NCBI GenBank assembly: GCA_938029515.1
Contig: CALJAQ010000140.1
Location: 1-5,092, forward strand
Source of the DNA: an uncultured Nitrososphaerales archaeon
GTDB lineage: Archaea; Thermoproteota; Nitrososphaeria; Nitrososphaerales; JAAOZN01
Direction: 5' to 3'
Length of the DNA: 5,092 nt
The stretch's first letter is position 1. Each line of letters starts with the position of its first letter. A model generated the notes under the pieces. The model had not been told where the DNA came from and did not search any database. It saw nothing but the letters and a program-made list of their open reading frames with translations. Made by a program: the position numbers and the translations under genes. Shown here piece by piece: positions 1 to 4,573 of this stretch.

Positions 1-254
1 CCTCCCTATCAAAGGCTTGGAAGGACAGCGTAGGCTATGGATTCAGATGGGTGGCTGAAACAAGCAACCCAACCATGAACCCTAGGAGAGTCCATAAGAG
101 CCATACACCCACCCACATAATACAGGAGATGAAGACCAAACACCTACCTACAACCTCCTAACAGCATGGAGAACAGCCTAAGCACACCCCAACACCACTG
201 AAAGCAAGAGTCAATTTTGCAACAAAGCATAAAAATTTACGTAACTTCAAATAG
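1..254 (+). pseudogene. IS5-type transposase, decayed C-terminal remnant
   Basis: Reading from base 3, the frame gives SKAWKDSVGYGFRWVAETSN, which resembles the C-terminal 'YG(F/Y)RW..E' block of archaeal IS5-type DDE transposases, where the last catalytic Glu lies shortly after RW. The expected continuation is scattered over frames: LGESIRAIHPPT is read from base 82, IIQEMKTK from base 117 in the first frame, YNLL from base 149 and NSMENSL from base 160. Stops at 118-120 and 159-161 interrupt these frames. A last open stretch, KARVNFATKHK, ends at a TAG at 252-254 and may be the old C-terminus. Several indels are therefore needed to restore one protein, so this is a dead copy. The 5' part lies outside the window and no clear terminal inverted repeat or target duplication is visible. 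Family assignment is from memory of the motif; the frame breaks are seen directly. Confidence 0.6.
229..239 (+). promoter_or_regulatory. Possible TATA box for the DUF6899-like gene
   Basis: An AT-only stretch (ATAAAAATTTA) lies about 45-55 bases before the ATG at 285. An archaeal start site about 25 bases downstream would fall near 258-265, inside the inverted repeat at 248-273. It overlaps the tail of the transposase remnant, so the promoter may have been brought or created by the insertion. No transcription evidence is available. Confidence 0.35.
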
Positions 255-273
255 TGGTTCTTTCAACTATTTG
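248..273. repeat. Perfect 8-bp inverted repeat in front of the DUF6899-like gene
   Basis: CAAATAGT at 248-255 is matched by ACTATTTG at 266-273, with a 10-base spacer. The repeat sits between the possible TATA box and the GGTGGA ribosome-binding site at 276-281, so it would cover the predicted transcription start. It could be an operator for a dimeric regulator, a small leader hairpin, or part of the end of the dead insertion element. It is not followed by a T-run, so it does not look like a terminator. Confidence 0.6.
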
Positions 274-284
274 TAGGTGGATTT

Positions 285-548
285 ATGCCGTATATTAAAC
301 GTGAAAAGAGGGTTGAGGTCGATCTGCTTGTGAGCCAGGTCTTAGCTGCGTTTAAGAATGTTCCAGATGAGGAAAAGGATGGGCGCCTAAACTACTTTTT
401 TACAAAGGTGTTGAAGGCTCTTTATGAGCCGAGCTACTTTAACTACGAGCGGGTAATGGGGTTGCTGACCTGCATCCAACACGAGTTCTATAGGAGGTGG
501 GTAGCGGCTTATGAAGAGTCAAAGAAGGAGATACACGGTGATATATAG
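285..548 (+). CDS. Small conserved protein, DUF6899-like
   Basis: This 87-residue protein has the features I associate with the DUF6899 family of uncharacterised proteins: an MPYI start, a GRLNYFFTKVL segment around residues 33-43, a Y-PSY stretch at 47-51, a GLL-C-EFYRR helix around 59-71 and a C-terminal YE-(S)K-GD(I) tail. The length is normal for that family and both ends look intact. The ATG at 285 is well supported: GGTGGA at 276-281 lies three bases upstream and the MPYI N-terminus is the conserved one. There is no signal peptide or membrane helix, and the protein is probably helical and cytosolic. The function is unknown. It appears to be a single-gene unit, downstream of a dead transposase and about 100 bases before corA in the same direction. 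An 8-bp inverted repeat before the start may regulate it. Confidence 0.85.
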   Translation: MPYIKREKRVEVDLLVSQVLAAFKNVPDEEKDGRLNYFFTKVLKALYEPSYFNYERVMGLLTCIQHEFYRRWVAAYEESKKEIHGDI

Positions 549-607
549 AAGAGGGTTGAAGAGTAGCTCACACACGAAGTAGAAGTCTGCGTTTGCAATA
601 AGCATCA

Positions 608-617
608 AGTAAAAATA
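608..617 (+). promoter_or_regulatory. Possible TATA box for corA
   Basis: AGTAAAAATA lies about 35-45 bases before the GTG/ATG start of corA. A start site about 25 bases downstream would give a very short leader beginning near the GGCGGA motif at 642-647. The match is only AT-richness at a suitable distance, so this is weak. Confidence 0.3.
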
Positions 618-653
618 GAGAGTGTTAACTAGGATCTGTTGGGCGGATATGTG

Positions 654-1610
654 ATGTATGTCACAGTAGCTGAGGGAGCAGAGGCGGTCTCTTGCGGGAG
701 GCTTACTTGGATAAATATAGAGAAGCCTACCCAAAAGGCGTTAGAATTCTTGGGTATGAAGTATTCCTTCCACCCCCTAGCCTTAGAGGACGTTGTCTCA
801 AAGATTCAGTTGCCTAAAGTAGATAAATACGAGGATTACCTCTTTATTCTGATTCACTACCCAGGCTTTAAAGATGGTGGCAAACTCATCCTCCCCACTC
901 AGCTCTCCATCTTTCTAGGGAAGAATTACGTAGTTTCTATTCATCAAGGTGATGTTAAACCAATATCCGATATGTTTAAAGCCTGCAAAGAAGATGAGCA
1001 GACCCTTCAGACTATTGTATGTAACTCTGCTGGCTACATCCTTTACCATCTACTCGATAGATTAGTGGATTCATTCTTCCCCATATTAGATAATCTTCTA
1101 CGTGAATTAGAGGAGATTGAGGACAAGGTCTTTGACGAAAAAATTGAAGCAGTGCGGGAGGTCACTATACTGAGGCGTAAGATAGCTAATCTTAGACGAA
1201 TCGCCTTTCCCCTAAAGCGTGTAGTGGCTGAAGTGGCAAAGGAGGTAAACAGATTCTCATCCATAGACCTTACCACCTACTTTGAAGACATCCAAGACCA
1301 CGTAGATAAGGTTTGGGCGACGTTAGAAGAGTGTAAGGAGACGATAGAGATCTACAAAGACACAGACTTCGTGCTCAACACCGAAAGGACGAATAAGATA
1401 CTCGCCATACTTACTATCGTCTTCACTCTTTCCATCCCAGCCACAGTAGTAGGTACATTATATGGGATGAACGTAAATCTACCTGGTGGGGTAGAGACCG
1501 GGTCTTGGGACTTCTTAGGACCTTATACCACATTTATCATCATCTTACTCGTCTCAACGATCCCTGCTCTATTGATGCTATGGTACTTCCGCCGCCTCAG
1601 ATGGATCTAG
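654..1610 (+). CDS. corA: CorA-type Mg2+/divalent cation channel
   Basis: CorA proteins are homopentameric membrane channels that let Mg2+ (also Co2+ or Ni2+) into the cell. The 318-residue product has the usual layout and length: a cytosolic alpha/beta domain with HPLALEDVV and PKVDKYEDYLF around residues 40-65, a long charged helix rich in E, K and R around 145-240, then two C-terminal membrane helices at about 248-270 and 289-313. The family signature GMN is at 271-273 (YGMNVNLP), at the pore mouth between the helices, followed by a short acidic loop (GVETGSWD) and a basic tail (FRRLRWI). The ATG at 654 has GGCGGA at 642-647; the GTG at 651 is equally possible, and a TTG at 639 would add five residues but overlaps the ribosome-binding site. 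Nothing key is missing. Substrate preference cannot be told from sequence. Confidence 0.95.
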   Translation: MYVTVAEGAEAVSCGRLTWINIEKPTQKALEFLGMKYSFHPLALEDVVSKIQLPKVDKYEDYLFILIHYPGFKDGGKLILPTQLSIFLGKNYVVSIHQGDVKPISDMFKACKEDEQTLQTIVCNSAGYILYHLLDRLVDSFFPILDNLLRELEEIEDKVFDEKIEAVREVTILRRKIANLRRIAFPLKRVVAEVAKEVNRFSSIDLTTYFEDIQDHVDKVWATLEECKETIEIYKDTDFVLNTERTNKILAILTIVFTLSIPATVVGTLYGMNVNLPGGVETGSWDFLGPYTTFIIILLVSTIPALLMLWYFRRLRWI

Positions 1611-1692
1611 TCTCAAGTTGGGGAGTAAGAATATGTTAGGTTGTAGAAGGGATTGTAGAGCGGTTATGTAAGATATGCACGTCGCAGGAGGA

Positions 1693-1867
1693 TTATTCAA
1701 GCAGATCCATGAGATAAACCTTAGCTGCACGGCTCTCTTTAGCTGGTCCAAAACTCGGTTTAACTACTGCAGGGTAGATGTTGTTCTCCCAGGCTCATGA
1801 TTCTAAAGCCGTCTATATTCTGAGCTTTGAATACGCAGTTTCTCTTGAAACCCCTATAATCACATTT
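1693..1867 (-). pseudogene. Possible frameshifted gene remnant, unidentified
   Basis: On the - strand one frame (1867 down to 1763) reads RNCVFKAQNIDGFRIMSLGE and a second frame (1794 down to 1693) reads ENNIYPAVVKPSFGPAKES followed by RAAKVYLMDLLE and a TAA. Joining them by a single shift near 1780-1790 gives one continuous, protein-like C-terminus of about 50 residues. Neither frame has a plausible start with a ribosome-binding site, and I do not recognise the family. Short open stretches of this size also arise by chance, so this is inference from amino-acid texture only. Confidence 0.25.
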
Positions 1868-1888
1868 TTAGAAACATTAGGCGTCTAA

Positions 1889-1918
1889 GTGAAATCGTCA
1901 GTTCAAATCCAACTTCAC
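1889..1918 (+). other. tRNA T-arm/acceptor-like scrap
   Basis: AGTTCAAATCC at 1900-1910 is very close to the conserved tRNA T-loop (B-box) sequence. It is flanked by GTGAA at 1889-1893 and TTCAC at 1914-1918, which pair. The T-stem itself is poor (only three of five pairs) and no matching 5' acceptor, D-arm or anticodon arm lies upstream, so this is not a tRNA gene. It could be a decayed 3' tRNA fragment, such as an old integration site, or chance. Confidence 0.25.
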
Positions 1919-1940
1919 ATACCCAAGTAGCCTTAAGCTG

Positions 1941-2000
1941 GTGGTTTGCTAAAATGGGGTGAGAGAGAGCTGCCTTTGCTCTCGGCTGTTGACAAACCGT
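1941..2000 (+). repeat. Nested hairpin upstream of vapBC
   Basis: GGTTTG (1943-1948) pairs with CAAACC (1993-1998), extendable by two G-T wobbles to 1941/2000. Inside it GAGAGC (1965-1970) pairs with GCTCTC (1978-1983) around a 7-base loop. The asymmetric internal loop and an ACA at 2006-2008 vaguely recall an archaeal H/ACA guide RNA, but the geometry was not verified. It ends about 20 bases before the vapBC TATA box. Confidence 0.4.
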
Positions 2001-2019
2001 TGTGGACATTTACGGAATG

Positions 2020-2027
2020 TTTATATG
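2020..2027 (+). promoter_or_regulatory. TATA box of the vapBC operon
   Basis: TTTATATG is a close match to the archaeal TATA consensus. Transcription would start near 2048-2052, leaving a very short leader that carries GGTGGA (2052-2057) five bases before the GTG start of the antitoxin gene. VapBC promoters are commonly repressed by the VapB-VapC complex; no distinct operator palindrome is obvious here. Confidence 0.6.
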
Positions 2028-2062
2028 GGTTAAATTGTCATTAATTTTGTGGGTGGATAAAT

Positions 2063-2284
2063 GTGGGAAAGATCAGAATGGATGAGCGGGGTAGAATCTT
2101 AATCCCTCGGCAGAAGAGAGCGAAGCTTCGTCTTAAACCGGGAACGGAGTTCGAGTTGATAGAGGAGAAGGGTATGCTGGTTTTGAAGCCTATAGTACCG
2201 AAACCCCTCCGAGTACAATCTAATAAGCAAAACTGGGGTAGGGAAGCATTTCTAGACGCGGGAGAGGCTACATTTGGAGATTGA
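2063..2284 (+). CDS. vapB: AbrB/SpoVT-type antitoxin, VapB-like
   Basis: The 73-residue product starts with a typical SpoVT/AbrB swapped-hairpin domain: MGKIRMDERGRILIPRQ, then LRLKPGTEFEL and GMLVLKPI up to about residue 44. This fold binds DNA as a dimer. The remaining tail (about 48-73, with NWGREAFLDAG) is the sort of segment that wraps around and blocks a PIN toxin. The GTG at 2063 is chosen because it gives the full first strand and has GGTGGA at 2052-2057; an ATG at 2061 is in another frame and an in-frame ATG at 2078 would cut the domain. The stop overlaps the start of the toxin gene by 11 bases, the usual antitoxin-toxin coupling. Likely autoregulated with its toxin. Confidence 0.9.
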   Translation: MGKIRMDERGRILIPRQKRAKLRLKPGTEFELIEEKGMLVLKPIVPKPLRVQSNKQNWGREAFLDAGEATFGD

Positions 2285-2753
2285 AGATAGGAGAATTCTA
2301 GATGTTAATGTGTTAGCGATATACTTAGTCAGCGATCACCCTGGAAATGAGTATGTATCACCCGTAGTGGAGGAAGGACTTAGCGGAGTGTATACACCCC
2401 TCATTATGGATATTCTCCCAATAAGAGCCTATTGGATTATGACTGAAAAGTGGGGATGTAATAAGACTGAGAGCGCAAAGGCAGTTAGATACTTCATAGA
2501 GAATTATGACCGCCCACATTACTACTGCCTTCGGAGACAAACCCTAACCAAAAGCTTCGAGCTCGCTGAAGGGCTGAACCACGACGTATATGATTGCGTT
2601 TACCTAGCAGCTGCGATACAAGAAAATGCTACCGCTATTATAACAACAGACACAGATTTTCAAAAACTTTGTAAAAGCGTAAACATCGAATACATAAACC
2701 CTATTCCAAAAGAAGTGTTGGAACACTTCGAAAAATGGGCGCAGAAGCCCTGA
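2274..2753 (+). CDS. vapC: PIN-domain ribonuclease toxin, VapC-like
   Basis: PIN toxins are Mg2+-dependent RNases that cut tRNA, rRNA or mRNA when freed from their antitoxin. The 159-residue protein shows the fold's order: ILDVNVLAIYL with Asp10 at the N-terminus, HDVYDCVYLAAA with Asp104/Asp107, and IITTDTDF with Asp126/Asp128. The usual second acidic residue (Glu near 40-50) is not obvious; Asp46 in TPLIMDILPIRAYWIM is the best candidate. It is slightly longer than most VapC proteins, with a C-terminal NPIPKEVLEHFEKW extension. It starts at TTG 2274, with GGGAGAGG at about 2260-2266, inside the end of the antitoxin gene, so translation is probably coupled. Target RNA is unknown. Another frame begins inside its 3' end. 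Confidence 0.88.
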   Translation: MEIEDRRILDVNVLAIYLVSDHPGNEYVSPVVEEGLSGVYTPLIMDILPIRAYWIMTEKWGCNKTESAKAVRYFIENYDRPHYYCLRRQTLTKSFELAEGLNHDVYDCVYLAAAIQENATAIITTDTDFQKLCKSVNIEYINPIPKEVLEHFEKWAQKP

Positions 2754-2992
2754 AATTAAAATGGAACACTCTTGTAGATGTTGCGCTTTTCTCTAGGCTT
2801 TTGACTAGTCAATTCATAGGCATGCTCGCAGTAGTTACGTAGGTCTGAGAAGAGTTAATCCATTTAACCATTGGTGAAGTTACGGCTGAGAAGGAAGGAG
2901 CTTACACCAGAGGTTTAATCTTGGATAAGTTCATAAAACGAGCTTATAAACTCGTCTGGAAAAGACAGGCCGCTCGAACTACTCCTCTTTAG
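2735..2992 (+). pseudogene. Interrupted reading frame behind vapC, unidentified
   Basis: An ATG at 2735, inside the end of vapC in another frame, opens a 35-residue stretch (MGAEALKLKWNTLVD...FIGMLAVVT) ending at TAG 2840-2842. After one codon and a TGA at 2846-2848, the same frame stays open for 47 codons (EELIHLTIGEVTAEKEGAYT, then RGLILDKFIKRAYKLVWKRQ) to TAG 2990-2992. Both halves look protein-like and probably helical. The overlap with vapC would fit a third operon gene lost by nonsense mutations. I do not recognise the family and chance openness cannot be excluded. A 5-bp inverted repeat (ACGAG/CTCGT, 2938-2955) lies inside. Confidence 0.25.
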
Positions 2993-3138
2993 CGTCGACA
3001 TTCAAACCCCTTGAATAAATAAACCACGATCCATTCAAACTGGAAATTAAGCCGATTGATTATTCAACACTTAAAAACGCGTTTCCTTAATATGAGCGAT
3101 ATGGATTTAGAAGAGGTGTTTTTATACCTGTGGTTTAA
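2993..3138. other. AT-rich intergenic stretch
   Basis: No gene is visible between the interrupted frame and the 3' end of the tRNA gene. A weak 5-bp hairpin (AGGTG 3114-3118 with TACCT 3125-3129) lies just past the tRNA 3' end, but on the tRNA's strand it is followed by no T-run, so it is not called a terminator. Confidence 0.5.
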
Positions 3139-3212
3139 AGCCCCGAGCGGGATTTGCACCCGCGATCTCCTGCTTACGAGGCAGGCGCTTTGCTGGGCTA
3201 AGCTACCGGGGC
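3139..3212 (-). tRNA. tRNA-Thr (anticodon CGT)
   Basis: On the - strand, from 3212 down to 3139, a full cloverleaf can be drawn: a 7-bp acceptor stem (GCCCCGG with TCGGGGC, one G-U), a 4-bp D stem (GCTT/AAGC), a 5-bp anticodon stem (CCTGC/GCAGG) with loop CTCGTAA, a 5-base variable loop (AGATC) and a 5-bp T stem (GCGGG/CCCGC). The anticodon CGT reads the threonine codon ACG. The discriminator base is U and CCA is not encoded, as is usual in archaea. There is no intron. Two loop bases are odd: the D loop AGCCCAGCA appears to have A where G18 is expected, and the T loop TGCAAAT has G in place of the near-universal T55. It lies 39 bases behind the transporter gene on the same strand. Confidence 0.95.
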
Positions 3213-3237
3213 GTGGAGTGGGTTAGTTAGGTTTCTG

Positions 3238-3246
3238 CCTAAAATT
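3238..3246 (-). promoter_or_regulatory. Possible TATA box of the tRNA gene
   Basis: On the - strand, AATTTTAGG lies about 25-34 bases before the tRNA 5' end, the right distance for an archaeal promoter starting at or near the mature end. It falls between the transporter stop and the tRNA, so the tRNA may be transcribed alone or also by read-through. Confidence 0.35.
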
Positions 3247-3251
3247 CTTTT

Positions 3252-4409
3252 TCATCTAGGTTCTTTCAGAGTCAGCATAATCGATGCTCCTGCTGCGCAG
3301 ACCGTTGCTGCTAGGGTGAATGCTGTTTGGAAGCTGTGGGCTTCTATTACTGCTCCTGAGATAGGTGGGACAAACGCTGACCAGCCTACGTTCGCTGTGA
3401 AGAAGATTGCGTATGCTGTGCCCCTTCTCTTCTCAGGTACGAGTTTAGCTAGGTATGCGTTGCCTGCTGGTATCTGGATGGCGAAGAAGAAGCCTGTCAA
3501 GGCGAGTATGATGTAGAGTGCTCCCCCTAATTCGACTTGAAGTAGGAGCAGTATGCAGGCTGCTTGCCCGAAGAAGCTTAGGCTTACGATGCGTTTCGAA
3601 CCAAGTTTATCTACTATTAGTCCTCCGATAGGCCCTCCGATTACTCCTAGTATGCGCATTAAGCCGAGTAGTATGGCTGCTATGGGTGCTGTAATGAGGA
3701 AGGTTTCTGTGAGGTATAGTGGTATGAAGTCTACCATTGTTTCGGCAGCGAACTGCCCCATTAAGTAGGCTGTTAGAAAGATGGTTAATGTAGGCGCGAC
3801 CTGCTTTATCAAACCTTTTTCCGATGTGGTCTGCTTTTTATCTTCTGATTTAAACGTCCAGACGTCTTTTACGAGCTTTGAGTAGATTAGAGCGGTGATT
3901 AATCCAGGTAGGGATATTAGATAGAGGGCTTCCTGCCACGTGAGTGTTGCCGCTAGGGCGCCTAGCATTATCGGCCCTAGTGATGTGCCTAACCCTCCAC
4001 CTATCGCGTGCACACCTAGTGCGAAACCCATCTTCTGTGGGTAGTGTTCTGTTACGAGTGTTGTGCCTGCTGGGTGGTATGTGCTCGCTGCGACTCCCGC
4101 TAAGAAGGATGTAGCTAGGAGTAGGTGGTATGTGGGGGCTAGGCTCAGCGCCGCTATCGCTGCAGCTGTTGCCGCGAGTCCTACTGAGACTATGATGCTT
4201 CGTTTTGCAGTTTTATCTGAGTAGAGTCCTACGATTATCTGCGCTGTTAAGCCTGCTTGGAATGAGGTTGGCAGTAGCGCCGTTTCAACGTATGTTAGGT
4301 TAAATGTAGATTTGAGGATTGGTAGTAGTGCTGGTATTATAGCGGTATATAGGTGGTGGGCTGTATGCCCTAGGGTGAAGGCTGGTAGAAGAGCGCTCTT
4401 CTCCCGCAC
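3252..4409 (-). CDS. MFS transporter, Fsr (fosmidomycin resistance)-like
   Basis: This 385-residue membrane protein has about 12 hydrophobic helices in two halves separated by a charged loop (about 180-202, KDVWTFKSEDKKQ). Major facilitator motif A appears after helix 2 as GLYSDKTAKR (61-70) and again in the second half as GGLIVDKLGSKR (262-273). The N-terminus (GHTAHHLYTAIIPALLP), STYHPAGTTL at 109-118 and HAIGGGLGTSLGP at 134-146 are the motifs I associate with the Fsr-like drug efflux group. Secondary transport of a small molecule, probably export driven by a proton gradient, is a family-level inference; the substrate is unknown. The GTG at 4409 gives a full first helix; no ribosome-binding site is seen, so the message may be leaderless. 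It is divergent from the gene at 4574 and upstream of tRNA-Thr on the same strand. Confidence 0.9.
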   Translation of the reverse strand: MREKSALLPAFTLGHTAHHLYTAIIPALLPILKSTFNLTYVETALLPTSFQAGLTAQIIVGLYSDKTAKRSIIVSVGLAATAAAIAALSLAPTYHLLLATSFLAGVAASTYHPAGTTLVTEHYPQKMGFALGVHAIGGGLGTSLGPIMLGALAATLTWQEALYLISLPGLITALIYSKLVKDVWTFKSEDKKQTTSEKGLIKQVAPTLTIFLTAYLMGQFAAETMVDFIPLYLTETFLITAPIAAILLGLMRILGVIGGPIGGLIVDKLGSKRIVSLSFFGQAACILLLLQVELGGALYIILALTGFFFAIQIPAGNAYLAKLVPEKRRGTAYAIFFTANVGWSAFVPPISGAVIEAHSFQTAFTLAATVCAAGASIMLTLKEPR

Positions 4410-4431
4410 ATCTTAGTTTCTGACGACACAG

Positions 4432-4438
4432 TCTAAAG
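4432..4438 (-). promoter_or_regulatory. Possible TATA box of the transporter gene
   Basis: On the - strand, CTTTAGA lies about 23-29 bases before the GTG start. This distance would place transcription start at or next to the start codon, consistent with the absence of a ribosome-binding site. The match to the TATA consensus is weak. Confidence 0.25.
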
Positions 4439-4466
4439 CCTTTTGGCTGTGCAGAGAGTTTAACAC

Positions 4467-4488
4467 TAATATCTAACCCCTAATCTAA
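4467..4488. repeat. Direct repeat in the divergent promoter region
   Basis: ATCTAA occurs at 4471-4476 and 4483-4488, spaced 12 bp, within TAATATCTAA-CCCC-TAATCTAA. It lies between the divergent transporter and winged-helix genes, and the AT-rich first copy could also be the TATA box of the + strand gene (predicted start near 4500). It may be a regulator-binding site; this is inference from position. Confidence 0.35.
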
Positions 4489-4573
4489 GTGTGGTGGAGT
4501 CGATGATGGTTCAGAGTTGATCTGATGTGTGAAGATAAGGCATTGGGCTGAGACTCCAGAAGGGGTGTTTGAT

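Larger units (their letters stand above)
1611..2019. other. Intergenic stretch without an intact gene
   Basis: About 400 bases between corA and the vapBC promoter hold no intact reading frame. They contain a possible frameshifted - strand gene remnant (1693-1867), a tRNA T-arm-like scrap (1889-1918) and a nested hairpin (1941-2000), listed separately. The rest shows no feature I can support. No clear T-rich terminator follows corA. Confidence 0.6.

Noticed and set aside
519..734. Open - strand frame across the end of the DUF6899-like gene and the start of corA
   Set aside because: It is antisense to two well-supported genes and to their ribosome-binding site, and the product resembles no family I know.
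1043..1276. Open - strand frame inside corA
   Set aside because: Its Ser/Arg-rich product is the reverse reading of the charged corA helix.
1795..1840. ATGAT and CTGA motifs resembling a C/D box guide RNA
   Set aside because: The C-box match is incomplete, the C'/D pair is missing, and there are no closing terminal repeats.
2358..2540. Open - strand frame inside vapC
   Set aside because: It is antisense to a clear PIN domain and has no protein-like motif.
2909..3010. Short - strand frame (MSTLKRSSSSGL...) of about 28 codons with a GGGGTTTGA before its ATG
   Set aside because: It is too short, low in complexity, and without any recognisable motif or context.
3114..3129. Small hairpin AGGTG/TACCT with a T-run loop, also resembling a TATA box on the + strand
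   Set aside because: The T-run is in the loop and on the wrong strand for tRNA termination, and a + strand promoter here would only read antisense into the tRNA.
3316..3768. Two + strand open frames inside the transporter gene
   Set aside because: Both are reverse readings of membrane helices of a convincing MFS protein.
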